Shown: positions 49,139 through 61,300, counted from the first letter of the stretch. The stretch: 64,000 bases of DNA from Larix kaempferi (GCA_027924585.1 BSBM01000232.1:29522001-29586000), one strand, 5' to 3'. Notes: generated from the sequence alone by a model not told the origin. Translations and numbers: made by a program.

Positions 49139-49388
49139 ATAATTTAAAGAGACTAGTGGGATAACTTGAGTGGTTGAGTGCTGTGAGTTGGAAGTAGGAG
49201 GTCATGGGGTCAAGTCCCCATGCTAGCTATCTGTGAAATGTTGAGGGCCTCACTTGATGTCCTTGACATGTTAGGTTTCCAAAACCGCAACCAAATGGTT
49301 TACCTTGAGTACTATCGTCAAAATGAGGGGAAGTGCTCGGAGGGTTTCCTGTGATGTGTATTCCATCCAAAAAAAAATATAATTAAAA
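49139..49388 (+). mobile_element. tRNA-derived SINE with flanking duplication
   Basis: Body about 49149-49378. The head has a box A-like TAACTTGAGTGGTTGAGTGC and, 45 bp on, a box B-like GGGTCAAGTCCC, spaced as in a Ser/Leu-type tRNA. A tRNA-unrelated body follows and the 3' end is a run of nine A. ATAATTTAAA (49139-49148) and ATAATTAAAA (49379-49388) look like target duplications with one or two changes. SINEs are transcribed by RNA polymerase III and moved by a LINE enzyme. Confidence 0.75.
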
Positions 49389-49739
49389 AAACATAGTTAA
49401 TAAATAGATAATTTAGAAAGTAAAAAAATGACCCTACACCTCCCTTAACCTAAAAAGAGGGATTTAAAAAAATAGTCTAAAGCAACTTTAAATTTAAAAA
49501 AAATGAATATATAGATAACAAATTTTAAAAAAAATAAGAAAGCATATTATAAATTAAAATTAAAAAATAAAAATATAAAAAAGGGTTAATTTAATTAATA
49601 GAAAATAAAACAAATTGAGGGTAAGAGGGAAGGGGAAAAGAGACATAAAAGTAGTTTCCTACTTGATGAGAACTCTCTGGAGTTCTCGTTTTTTTAGAAA
49701 TTGTATTTAGTGATTGTTTTTACCCAATTTTCAAAATAT

Positions 49740-50090
49740 GGTGCTTAGACCAGTAACACCCTTTTTTGGTGGGGGGAAGAGCGGTAAATTACAACTTGTT
49801 TGAAACTGTGGTCTTGAAAACCGATACTGTTGCAGACAATAACCCTAAAATTGAATCCCTAATTTAAAAAAATGGTGCTCCTTATAACATCCTTTTTTTC
49901 AGGGTTAAAATTATGACTTGATCGAAACTATGGCCATGACAACCAATATGGTTGTGAATAAAAACATTAAATTGGTCCACAAATTGAAAAGTGGTGTTAT
50001 TGGTTCTTTTTCGGGTTTAAAATTAGAACTTGTTTGAAATCAGGACCTGATAACCAATATTGTTGTAGACAAAAACATTAGAAACATGTT
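49740..50090. repeat. third, partial copy of the large repeat unit
   Basis: TTACAACTTGTTTGAAACTGTGG, AAATGGTGCTCC, GTGGTGTTATTGGTTCTTTTTCGG match the right-hand ends of both large copies (45.05-45.4 and 48.73-49.05 kb). Only this end of the unit is present. Confidence 0.8.
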
Positions 50091-50690
50091 GTCGATTGCA
50101 AACAAGAACATTAGAAAAGAGGTTTAAAAAAATGTGGAAAAATAATTTTAAAAATAAAAGGAAAAACAAAAATCTAAAAACAAAACATGACTATAAGGCA
50201 AGTTTAATAAATAAAAATGAAGCGCGCGCACGCGTGAGAGAGAGAGAGAGAGAGATCCAAGAAACAAGTGCACATAAAGGTGAGGCACCCTCTAGATTTT
50301 TTCAACCTGTACCTCCACCTATCCCATATATGTCCACCCCCCCCGGAAATTTCATGATCTTTTGGTATGCTCCTCACCACACTCTCCCTCATCCGTTCAT
50401 GATGGCACACATCTGGCCTTGTTCTCCCCTTCCATGGCCCCGAAATGATGGCCTCCTAGAGGTTTCTTTGGGCCTCTCTACCCATGCCCTTTGTTTCTCA
50501 CCTAGTCGTTTTGATCCTCCTACACGCGCTACCCCTCCCACAACTATGGGTTTGTATGTAGGCCTCCCTCAAGCCCACCCCACTAAACATCCAATTTGCA
50601 CCTAGGCTAGGATCGACCCTTCCAAGGGCGGACAAAATCTTTCAATGTAGTGTTGTCAACACTACAGATGTGCCAAGTGCATCAAGAAGC
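50091..50690. other. no supported gene; (GA)n and Pro-rich frame
   Basis: A CGCGCGCACGCG stretch followed by (GA)n at 50234-50254. A 169-codon plus-strand frame (50096-50605) crosses this simple repeat and is Pro/His-rich after it. The second half may be the upstream linker of the DUF4283-like fragment, but I cannot show it. Confidence 0.35.
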
Positions 50691-50699
50691 AACAACTGG

Positions 50700-51187
50700 A
50701 GATGAAGGCGGTAGTGGACCCAAATCTACTTAAGGACAAGGTAATCCTCTACGCATAAAATTATTTGATTGGTAGATTCCATGCTCGAAGACTCACAGAG
50801 GAAGACTTAAAGAACTGGGTTAGGAGAACCCGGGAATAGACTCTAGGGTGCATTCCAATGAACCACATAGGTTCTTGTGGTTATGTTATCTTTGTCTTCA
50901 ACCCAGCAGTGGATGGCCCATGGATGACCCTTGATTTTGGGGCAATTTATCCCTCACCCTCTTCTAATGGAATTTGGGGTTCGATCCAATTTGGGAATGA
51001 ATCCACTCTCTCGCCATATGGGTTAAGCTCCCTTGTTTACCAATAGAATTATGGGATAATCAAATATTCAAGATCATTTGAGACTCCCTCATAACTTTGC
51101 TAAAGGTAGCACTCGAGACTAAATCAAAATCAAATACAATTGTTGTGTCTATTGCATTGAAATGGACATTGCTCAGGGTTTTCCGGA
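50700..51187 (+). pseudogene. DUF4283-like fragment (LINE ORF1/retroelement-type)
   Basis: In the plus strand NYLIGRFHARRLTEEDLKNW (about 50757-50818) resembles the A-x-GRF-GKRP start of DUF4283, FNPAVDGPWMTL (about 50900) the GPW block, and WVKLPCLPIELWDNQIFKII (about 51020-51080) the VRLPGLP-E-W block. These come in the family order and spacing. The three parts are in different frames or split by stops. DUF4283 proteins with a zinc knuckle are often part of plant LINE-type or domesticated elements; no RT follows because the LTR at 51188 cuts the fragment. Confidence 0.6.
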
Positions 51188-51731
51188 TGTTATCATGATT
51201 GAAGCCAGTTGATCCACATCGCAGTTGGCATTATTGTCGGATGCTAACTTTGACACATCTTCGACCAGTCATCGATGTCGACAAGTTTCAACTTCGACAA
51301 CTTCGCGACTTCGACAAGTTCCGCGACCTCATGGTTTCGTGACATCGACATGCAGCGTCGATCTGTGACTTGTGACTGTCGAACTTTGACAGAATATCTC
51401 TCTGTCTTCTAGTCAACTGTAACGGTTGAACTGTCGAACCGTTCTAACTTCTTTTGTAACTAAACATAATAGGCAAGCACCCAAGCGTCTTAGCACTCTC
51501 TATATAAGCATGTAAACTATTGTAATATAGAAGCATAGAATCAATTGATGACCTCATATCCAGTAATAGAAGATCAGTTCTCATTCCTCCATATTGTATG
51601 TGTATATTTGTGTTTTGTCTATTTAGTGTATTCCTGCTTTACGCATTCTGTTTCTTAAGCTTCCACCATAACAGAGCCAACTCATTCAGTCGAACTGTTG
51701 TCCCCCTCGTGGTTCCTAGCCACGTGCAGAT
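51188..51731 (+). mobile_element. 5' LTR of the third Ty3/gypsy element
   Basis: It ends just before a perfect primer binding site; TGTTATCATGATTG at 51188 is the likely start, since the DUF4283-like reading breaks there. The LTR is rich in TCGAC/TTCGACAA words (51270-51370), has a TATA box CTATATAAGC near 51501 and ends near ACGTGCA. The start is inferred because the 3' LTR is not in the window. Confidence 0.6.
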
Positions 51732-51734
51732 CAT

Positions 51735-51746
51735 TGGTATCAGAGC
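51735..51746 (+). promoter_or_regulatory. primer binding site, initiator tRNA-Met
   Basis: TGGTATCAGAGC is an exact complement of the 3' end of plant initiator tRNA-Met and precedes gag by about 60 bp. Confidence 0.9.
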
Positions 51747-51803
51747 ACTCAAATTTGTCCATGATTAAGTTTGCGTAGACACTTCCAACAAAGTTACTGA
51801 CTT

Positions 51804-52905
51804 ATGCCTGTTCAAACACGCTCGCAATCTCAGCAATCCAAGCAGACACTACCTCCAGAAATGACAGAAGAAACATATGATAGACGTGTAGCCGATGAGA
51901 CAGCACAACTTATTGAGCAAGCGCTGACTCGACAACGAACTGAAATGTTCGCCCAGTTCAATGAAATTCTCACACGATTTGCTTCGACATCCGTAGGCTT
52001 TTCGACGAGAACTCACTCCGATAAAATTAGCCCCTTCAAATTGCAAATGAATTTGGACATACCGAATCTTGAAGGAAATATTGACGCGAAATCCATCGAC
52101 AATTAGGTGCAACAATTGGAATTCTATTACTCTGTGAATCAACTCTCAGAAGCTGACAAGATCACCATTGCAGCCTTAAAGATGTCAACATCTGTGCACT
52201 GCTGATGGGAGAACCTCTCGACAAAGATGGAGAAAAGTAGAGACCCCATTGACACATGGGATAAATTCGTCAAACACATCCGAAAGGAATTTTACCCGCC
52301 CAAATACCTCGAGCAGCAGTATAAGAAGTGGCAGCAACTAAGGCAATGGAAAGACCAATCAGTACATAGTTACACCGACGAGTTCTATCGACTCATGGCT
52401 AGACTTGGCATCCAAGAAGAAGAGAAATTGCTTGTTATGAAGTACATCAGCGGATTGTCCCAGTACATTCCGCAAGAGATGGAATTGATGACTGTCATTA
52501 CTCTTGTGGATGCATTCCACTATGTTATCAAACTTGAAACCAAGCAGAAAGGGAAAGCACACTTCGCAACAAAGCCGACATCAGGATGACCACCTGACAA
52601 GAAGACATTAGCCGACTTCGACAAGTCAAAATCTTCTTAGCCGACTCCGCCAAAGCTAGATCATGGCAAAAATAATTTTCAGAAAAGGGAACGTTGCAAA
52701 CAACCGCCGACCGGAAAATGGTGCGATTACCACCACTCATCCTGGCATGACACGTCTAAATGCAAATATCGGAAGACATTTTTGGCAAAAGTGTTGATAT
52801 CCGACACATTCGATAAGACGATGGAAGAATCTGATCCAGACAAAACGACCCTTCTGACATCGACATCGACCACTCCAGCAGCCTCGACTATCGTGGACGA
52901 GGAGG
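51804..52905 (+). pseudogene. gag of the third Ty3/gypsy element
   Basis: ATG 51804 opens MPVQTRSQSQQ, a family-typical start; a stop at 52104 and a second at 52204 split it, and 52227-52589 carries the capsid part: WDKFVKHIRKEFYPPKY, QQLRQWKDQSVHSYTDEFYR, LVMKYISGLSQYIPQEM. A zinc-binding segment WCDYHHSSWHDTSKC (about 52718-52762) has the C-x2-H ... H-x4-C form seen in some plant Ty3/gypsy gags. Three stops make it non-functional. Confidence 0.85.
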
Positions 52906-52939
52906 AATGAGAGCACCTGTTCCATACACAGATATGGGT

Positions 52940-53330
52940 CCAGCACAACCCATTACATCTGATTGTGGACAATGGTAGCCAGAAGAACTTCATTTCAAAA
53001 GATCTCGTAAAGAAACTAGGTCTTGTCACCACTCCACATCCTCAGCCTTACAACATCAGTTGGATGAAGGATGGACAGGAATTGCGGATCACTCAACAAT
53101 GCAAACTCGCCTACTTCATAAATCCTTTTGAAGATGAAATACTCTGCGACATAGAACCACTCTTTGTAGTCGACGCCCTATTTGGGAAACCTTCCCTATG
53201 GGATCGCCATGGAAGTTATCAGTCACGACCGCAGAAGGTGATTGTCAGAATTCAGAATCGATGGTACAGCATTCTAGAGCGACAACCTACACCAACGGTT
53301 TCAATGATATCTGCTAAACAGACAAATAAG
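52940..53330 (+). pseudogene. protease region of the third Ty3/gypsy element
   Basis: Part of one long open block (52965-53711). The active-site segment reads LIVDNGSQKNFIS; the family has Asp-Gly/Ser-Gly, so the middle residue is Asn here. Then HPQPYNISWMKDGQ, FEDEILCDIEPL and LFGKPSLWDRHGSY follow, all family-typical, in order. Activity is uncertain, since D-N-G is unusual. Confidence 0.8.
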
Positions 53331-53419
53331 ATCATCAATCATGCTCAGAAGTTCGCGTTAATCATGATCAAACCGCAACATTCTAGGGAGACTACAGCGA
53401 CGAGTCGACTTATCGACCA

Positions 53420-54320
53420 AAGTGGCTCTCGACAGAAGCAGTTGATCGACAACGTTCTCAACGAGTATCATAGTTTATTCCAAGAGTTGAACGGAGTACC
53501 TCAACATTTCCAGGTAAAACACTCCATTGAACTTGCTCCTGGTTCTTCTTTTTGTAACACATTTGTTTACAGAATATCCATCCTCGAAAATGAAGAGATT
53601 CGCAGACAAATCCAATATTTGATCGACAGAGGTCATATCCGACCTAGCTCCTCCCCTTGTGGAAGTCTAGTCGTCCTCATTCCAAAGAAAGAAGGGACTT
53701 GGCGCATGTGAATTGACTACAGGGCACTAAACAAAATTTCGGTAAAGAATCACTACCCTCTGCCGTGGATAGATGAGCTCATCGACTGTCTGAAAGGTGC
53801 TAAATTCTTTACTAAGCTCAACCTCAAGTCAGGATATCATCAGATTCCAATCGAGCCCTCATATGTGTGGAAAACTACTTTCAAGACCAAGTAAGGATTG
53901 TTTGAATGGTTAGTCATGCCTTTTAGCTTAACCAATGCACCTGCGACCTTCATACGATACATGGATAACATTCTTCGACCTTTCATCGACAAATGGGTCA
54001 TTGTCTACCTTAACGACATACTGATTTTCAGTTGATCATGGGAAGAACATGTCGGACAGCTTCGACAAGTCCTCGACACTCTCCAACAACATTGACTTTA
54101 CTTGAACATGGACAAGTGCACCTTTGCGATGAACAACATCAAATATTTGGGGTATGTAATTGACTCTGCAGGCATTCACGCCGATCCAGACAAAGTACAG
54201 ATCCTCAAAGATTGGTCCATTTCTCAAAGCATTCAAGAACTAAGAATTTTTCTTGGTTTGGAGAATTTCTATCGACGGTTCATACTCGGCTTCAGTCACA
54301 TAGCATGTCCCTTGAATTAG
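53420..54320 (+). pseudogene. reverse transcriptase of the third Ty3/gypsy element
   Basis: Blocks in order: [66 protein letters not shown] (the first catalytic Asp is Asn), [24 protein letters not shown] (the Tyr-x-Asp-Asp box has one Asp changed to Asn), YLGYVIDSAGIHADPDKV. Stops at 53709, 53892, 54034, 54094 and 54318. Two catalytic residues are lost, so it is dead by mutation as well as by stops. Confidence 0.9.
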
Positions 54321-54323
54321 TTA

Positions 54324-54835
54324 ATGAAGGGAAATGGAAAAGCTGTCTTCAAATGGACACCGACACAACAAGAAGCTTTTGAACAGCTCAAGCACAAGCT
54401 CTACACTACACCAGTACTTGTGTTACCTTATTTGCATCAGCCCTTTGAGATTGAGACAAACGCATCGGACTATGCCTTGGGCGCAGTGATCACTCAGTCT
54501 GGTCCCCCAGTCGCTTTTCATTATGAAACTTTTAACGACACAGTTAGAAGATATTCGACGTACGAAAAAGAACTGTACGCCATTGTGAAAGCTATCAAGC
54601 AATGGAGGCATTACATCCTTGGCAAGGAAACGGTCATCCTCACTGACCATAAGCCTCTACAATTCGCTCCGACCTAGTCAAAACTACAGACAACTAGATA
54701 GCTTAAGTGGATTAATTACCTACAACAATTCCAGTTCGTGATTAAGTATCGAAAAAGTAAAGCTAACGTCGCTACCGATTGTCTGAGTCGACCACCCATT
54801 ACGCTCCTTTTCACAGTGATGAGTATGCAGGGTTA
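54324..54835 (+). pseudogene. RNase H of the third Ty3/gypsy element
   Basis: Open for 117 codons: FKWTPTQQEAFEQLKHKL, PFEIETNASDYALGAVITQ (first Asp in the family TDASD region now Asn, second Asp kept), YSTYEKELYAIVKAIKQWR, VILTDHKPLQFAPT, then stop. After that LKWINYLQQFQFVIKYRKSK and ANVATDCLSRPP complete the domain. Confidence 0.88.
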
Positions 54836-55241
54836 CGACATGACCACTTGGTCTCAATTATATCGGGACGAAATCGACTTTTCACCAGTCTACCGACAGC
54901 TTTAGACTGATGAGTCGTCAAACGCCGACTACTTCCTGAAAGACACCTTGCTATGCAAGCTTGGACAGCTTTGAGTACTGACCGGAGAGCATCGACAACA
55001 ACTCATTTGGGACGTGCACTACAGCAAGACCGCATAATACTTTGGAGTAGAAAAGACACTTGCTATTCTCCATAAGTATTTCTTTTGTCTACACTTAAAA
55101 CTGACGTCAACAAGTACATTCGATCATGCGTGGTTTGTGCCATTGCTAAACCGCCTAATCGACGACAGGGATTGTACACACCTCTTCTAGTTCCTAGTCG
55201 ACCATGGGAATCTATTTCTATGGACTACTTGACGAGATATC
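54836..55241 (+). pseudogene. integrase N-terminal part, cut off by an LTR
   Basis: WDVHYSKTA-YFGVEKTLAIL carries the first part of the zinc-binding region; after a one-base frame change comes KYIRSCVVCAIAKPPNRRQG (Cys-x2-Cys) and SRPWESISMDYLTRYL with the first catalytic Asp. The text stops at 55241, where the LTR at 55242 begins. The rest of the integrase is not seen in this window. Confidence 0.85.
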
Positions 55242-57860
55242 TGTAAGGACCTCACCTGGTCCTTAGTTTTATTTAATGTAAATCTAGCAGTTTGAAATTT
55301 GATATAGTCATTTTGTTCAAGTCTATGTGTTTCCTTCTGTGCTTCAGTAAAGTTTGAAATTTGATATAGTTATTTTGTTCAAGTCTATGTGTTTCCTTTT
55401 GTGCTTCAGTAAAATTAATCTTTCTATTTTTTATATAAATTTCATTTATAAACATAGAAATCAAACATGAGCAGGTATAAACAACATCAATTTATTATGA
55501 GTTCCACATATATTTATTCTCAACAATTTATACAACATCAATTTAATATCAGTTCCACATATATTTATTCTCAATAATTTATACAATTTATAGCTTTTAA
55601 AAATGTAAAACTTGAATTTCATGCAAGTAAAATACCTGTAGTATAGCAGTTTGTCCTAGGATAGTAGTCTGTCCAACTAGCTCCATGTAGATATTTTTAG
55701 GAAATCAACCGCCAAACATATTTACCACCCATCCAGCTAGGAACAGTCTCGCCGACTCCCTAGCTCCAAGGAATCCATATTCCTTGGCCCTCCGTGCCCG
55801 AAGTCCCCAAGAACAACAATAGCCACATAAGTAACATCCTAGCAGGTCTTGAGATCCAAATACCCCTCTAGTTCAGATCTCCTTCTGGTTTCCCCCATGG
55901 GTTCCCAGCTTCAACTTTCTTTTCACCACCTCTTTGCCTTTTTCATTTTCATGGTTATGTTCCCCACCCAAAATAAACCCCAAAATAATAATCATCCCTC
56001 CTTCATCTTTCCTTCCCCATTTTAAGCACTTCCCACTGCCTCTTTCTTCGGGAGGAGTGCTACACTACCCCTAAAGAAATAATCTTTAAATAATCATGCT
56101 CATATCCATTCAAGTACATTGTGGATAATACGTCTAGTCAACTTAAATAGTTTCAAGTGCGCCATTTTCTAAAAACAATTAAATAATCACTTTAATGAAC
56201 AATCTTATCCATTCAATTAATTCCATTGACTTTTACTCAATAATGGAATCCATTAGAATAACTTCAAATGCACTCTTTTAAACAAAAGATTAAAATATTC
56301 ATATTGAAATTAAAACCATATCCATTCATTTAATTTCGATTGACATTTACCGAACAATCTAATCAATTTAATTTGCACAATTTCAACCTTGTTCAAACAT
56401 TGTAAATAATATCTTACGATCTCAATTCCAATAAGTATTAAAATTAAATGCATCTAACTAAGCAAAAATGAATATTAAATAAAATACACTTTTGGTCATA
56501 AATTAATGCATAATTAACCCAATAACCTCAATACAAATAATTATAATACAATCAATCATGTTATTAAATAACAAATCTATATTTAAATAATACTAGCATA
56601 TGCACACAAGGTATGTAAGTGTAGCTAGTACTTACATAGCCTGTGCGTGTACTAATAATAACATATTGAAGCTCTAATGCATAGATCTTATTTATCACAA
56701 GCAACCATGCAAGAAACAATTCAGTAATAAATTCATTTAACAATAATTACTAACTAATCATAATAACACAACATCAACTGCATGGTATTCTAAGTTTACC
56801 ATACGTGAGAAAAAGGAAGAATTTTAAAACTCATACAAACATCCGAGCTGTTTTATTAACTCAAATCCTAATAATATATGAACAACACAACATATTGAAT
56901 TACGACAAATGAATCAAGCAAAGGTTTTTAGTACACATAGAGTAAATTATGTTTCCCTTTAAACTTCCACAATATTCCCATCTACCTACCTCTTCTACCT
57001 AATTCACACTAACTTCCACATCCTATCCTTCCTCTGCTGGACTACCCTAAAGTGTCACGCCATGACCGGCTCCAGTTAGAACTTGTAAGCGGAAGTGTCG
57101 ACTACATCGACCAAGCTTCCCCAGTAGGAACCCACTAGTCATCGTCACACACCTTGGGGAGTGCGCCGTAGCGCGACCCTCCCATGACTCCGGGTTTCAG
57201 AGGATAAACGGTGGGTAATGCCTCCACCCCTCCTATGGAACAAGGATCAACATCCTTCACAGTCATATTGCGTTGCTATTGTTGTTCTTAGGGATTTCGT
57301 CATCGAATAACCAGTTTGGACAGTTGAGTTTCCCGAAACTCAGTGCCTGCCCACACATCAAGATAATAAACCAATACTCATATAGATCAATAATGCATCA
57401 CTTGCATACCATTTATCTTTTGGAATTCATGTCCCTGGCATATTTCCAGCTCTTAGGACATATCTATCACTTAGCTCTTTCAACTTGTAGGTTAGTCTCC
57501 AAATGCGAGATCGTACAATATCGTGCAATCATTAACATGTATACATGTTGCATTACCAATGATCAATAATAAAAAATCATTTTTCTAGGTACCATGCATC
57601 TGGTTTCATATTCATAAATTCGACTAGCATAACTCTAACTTGGTATCCACATACCCATCATCTTTTAAATTGGCATGCTAGGGACAAAATAAAATACGAC
57701 AATCATTCATACTATTAACATCACGCACGCATATATATATCTCGGCATGATACTAAAACCATATGTCTACAATGTCATCAAACTGACGAAGTTTCACAAT
57801 AGTAAGCAAATACAACATGTAATGATAGTTCAGGTAATGAGGTCAAAATGGGGCATTACA
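55242..57860 (-). mobile_element. 2.6-kb LTR, minus orientation, Tekay/Del-like 3' LTR
   Basis: From TGTAAGGACCTCACC to GGGGCATTACA, 2619 bp. On the minus strand the LTR starts TGTAATGCCCC and is preceded by ACTTCGGGACGAAGTTTCTT and AGGGTGGGTGTA, the usual polypeptide end and polypurine tract of Tekay/Del-type elements; so this is the 3' LTR of a minus-strand element whose body lies to the right. It holds a 62-bp tandem duplication (55290 and 55352) and a 51-bp one near 55485. No coding sequence. It interrupts the integrase at 55241. Confidence 0.75.
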
Positions 57861-58850
57861 TACACCCACCCTTCAAGAAACTTCGTCCCGAAGTTATGAG
57901 ATCATTCACAATCATCATGAAAGGCATGATGCAATACATTGTGTCCCCTAAACTTTACTCATTTTATCCCATAGAATATGTCTCTATACATATCTAAAGT
58001 GTGGTATAGGGCGTTGGTCTTATCACCTCCAGGCTCCTCAATGCATTTATCTACACAACGTTATATACCCTTGTTGAAATTTTTCATACTATTCCACATT
58101 GTGAATCTAGGAACACATAAGTCTTTAAATATAAGTTTTATTTTGCTTCCCGATTATTATTACGACTCTTGCATTATTTCACATATTTCGTTAACCACCT
58201 CTCAACATGTTCTTGTTAATGATTTACACACTAATTCGCAACACTTCTATGAACTCTAACCCATGAGTTTTGCAATGCACCATTTCATTTTTTTTCAGTT
58301 TTAACTTATACATGGTGACCTTCTCTAGAATACTATCACCCCATGCTCATTATGAGTTTTAATCTATCAACCTATCATGATTCTAAACATTCTTTGTACA
58401 ATTGTATATTTATTTATCCTCGCAACGTAATTATCATGCTTTTGTTGGACTGTACAAAATCATTCGTATATACTCCATATAACACATATGGCTAGGCATT
58501 AGGCACACATACTCATCCTATCCTTTACACAATACTTAGCATGGATTTACATGCTCCAAAGACTTATGTGCGTACACTTGTAGTTTGATCAAAGTTCTAA
58601 TTTGGAAAGTGCGTTATTGCACCAAGACACCCAATCTGATTATAACTTCCTTAGGCGATTCTTTAACATGCGTGCTAGATATTTGGCTAAGTTTTTACAT
58701 CACCCTCATCCTTTACCTAGGGTCATTATTATATTCAATACAAATTACCCCCAATTTTCCTACATCTTACCATGGCTTGGATCTCGTCACCACTACTCCT
58801 AATTAGTCATAGTTAACACACTTTCCATTAATGTTTAGATTGATACTATG
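57861..58850 (-). mobile_element. 3' end of the internal region of the minus-strand element
   Basis: Only the last approximately 30 bp (57861-57895) resemble a retrotransposon 3' end. Minus-strand translation of the remainder shows no integrase or chromodomain, so the element may be a non-autonomous large derivative (LARD-like) or simply too decayed to read. Confidence 0.4.
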
Positions 58851-61030
58851 TGTAACGACCTCTCTAGGTCCTTGGTTTTGTTAAAATTTTGTAAAGAATT
58901 ATCATTAATTTACTACCCACTCATCTAACTATTAATTAGATTCCTATTTCATTCTTTATGAACCCTTATTGATTAAAGCCATATTTGATTCTTATAAGAA
59001 CTCTTATTTGTTTGGCATTAGGTATAGACTACCATGCAAGAAAACATCACACGATCATCTCCTTTGAATTATCAACACTCAGAACAATATAGTGGATGAT
59101 GTCTATACAATGAAGTGACATCAGAATTTCTAGGTCACTACTATCATTCCCAGTAATTCCTGGTATAATACAGGTTGGATCAAAATAGGGTGAATCCCAC
59201 ATATAGGATCCTCTTCATTTTGTACTATTTCTATTATTAACACTCTTATGGTAATTAGGTGTCACTTAAAACACATTTTCCTTGGACTACTTTACCTTAG
59301 CTCTGCCTCACCTTGTCACAATCGTTTACCTATTGATATCATTAATACTTTAAGACCTTTTAGTCCCTACCAATTTACATGTGTAATCCTTATATTGGAT
59401 TCCTCCCCCAAACGCTCTTCAAAATGTATCATCATACTTTTAATGTTTTCATTAATTCATACAAATCACTTGCAATACTTCTAATTTTGTCAACAATGCA
59501 ATCACTCATGTGTCCCATGAATCCCAATTTACTATCTCTACATAGGTACTTCGTACAACCATATGATTGACAGTCATAACTTAAGGTACCCTTACAAGGT
59601 GAAGGGAGACTTTACATAACGTAATATTTGTTTACCCACTTGTCACACATGGCTAGTCGTGAGACAATCAAACTAAACTAATCCATAATTACTCTCATCA
59701 TATTCTAAGCTAGGAATGTCTTAAGGTGATTACTACATAATCTTATTGATTCTCTCATTACCGATCGATTTAACATGTCCACTTGTTAATTAGTTAGTCC
59801 ACATATGCCCTTCCTTATTACTCGGGGTCATCGCTACACTGGACATAACTAATTCTCATTGAATAACAACCCAATTACCTATCCATTGGGTAGATACTAG
59901 TCTTTTGTTTACAACTTTTATCGCTTAAGCCAACTTTGAAAGGGGGTTCTCCCCTTAGTTGGTGGTTGATACTACACATAGAGAACCCTTGAAGGGTTTG
60001 GAATACAACCATCTTCCTTGACTTATGAACATTTACCAAGATATTACTCTAATTGTTATCTACAAATATAGTGACCTTAGAGTTTCATGATTGTCCCTAT
60101 CAACCAAGCTCTCTTTACTAGTAATATAGCTCATATTCTAACAGGGAAAATGCAAGGTATAGTATTTTCTTCATCGTAGCTATGACACATACCGTAAGAT
60201 ATGACTCAGTTACCCCTAGGTCGATTAATATAATTTCTATCCACGCTTGTGCACCTCTTTTTTTATATCTTATTTTCTTAAATTAAGTTTTGTATGGTTT
60301 CCTTTATACCTTGTACTTACATCTTATTGCTCACGATGGTCTATGGCCCTTATCCCATATCCCAAGTTCCCTCAAGATCTAGGCATACAATGATTTCCTC
60401 AGCTTTGGAATATAGGAATAACTATCTACGGGTCCTCTTCATCATATCTAAGGTACAATATGTTCTTATGAATAATAATTTTTACAAAACACCAACATAA
60501 TTTAAGAATCAACTTCCTACATGGATCCATGATTGCAATCTAGGATTACTATCATGCAATTATTACTCACAAGTTACTTGTCCTTAGTAATTTCTTCTCA
60601 AGCTACAACCCTAGACACATGCGACATTGACCATTTATGGCCTCCAACCCCTTACTTGCGCCTATAAGATATTTTAGCTCATTCTAATTATTACAAATTA
60701 CCTTTATCGATAGAATGAACATCCTCCTTGTTCACAGTTAGTTTCATCAATCTATTGATGATTATCACTCATCATGACACACTAAGTCTTAATGTCATGA
60801 GTCACGGGTAAGACACTATGGCATAGGCGAAAGGTAGGGTATCGCATTGTCCTCATGGATTAGATAGTCGTCTATGACCACAGGTTGCATTTACCGTGAT
60901 TCATCTCCTAACCTTGTAACCTAACTCAAATTTACTTATAATTAACCTATAAATTTGATTTATAGGATTCAAATTATAGGTTTGATTAATTTATTAATTA
61001 ATTCTTATATGAATCCTAACACATAGGAAT
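58851..61030. other. LTR-end-like sequence, then unrecognised AT-rich DNA
   Basis: TGTAACGACCTCTCTAGGTCC at 58851 resembles the end of the LTR at 55242 (TGTAAGGACCTCACCTGGTCC), both followed by TTxGTTTT. It may be the edge of a second LTR of the same family, but I could not find a matching right end. No genes seen. Confidence 0.4.
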
Positions 61031-61047
61031 TTATTTATTTATATTGT

Positions 61048-61088
<41 letters not shown>

Positions 61089-61135
61089 TTAACAAATTTT
61101 AATTTATATTCAAAATTTAATATTTAACATTTGCA

Positions 61136-61166
<31 letters not shown>

Positions 61167-61300
61167 TTAACAAATTTTAATTAATATTCAAAATTTAAAT
61201 ATTTAACATTTGCAAAATTACAAATTCAAATATTTAAATATTTAACATTTACCAAAATTACAAATTCAAATATTTAAATATTTATCAATTACAAAATAAA
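61031..61300. repeat. (TA)n-containing 88-bp duplication and 47-bp repeats
   Basis: Two (TA)n tracts (61050-61084, 61138-61162) are each followed by TTAATTAACAAATTTTAATT, ATATTCAAAATTTAA and TATTTAACATTTGCAA. Then ATTACAAATTCAAATATTTA repeats at about 61215 and 61258. Confidence 0.8.

Noticed and set aside
50096-50605. 169-codon Lys- then Pro-rich plus-strand frame
   Set aside because: It runs through an A-rich stretch and a (GA)n microsatellite and overlaps the edge of a repeat; no domain recognised.
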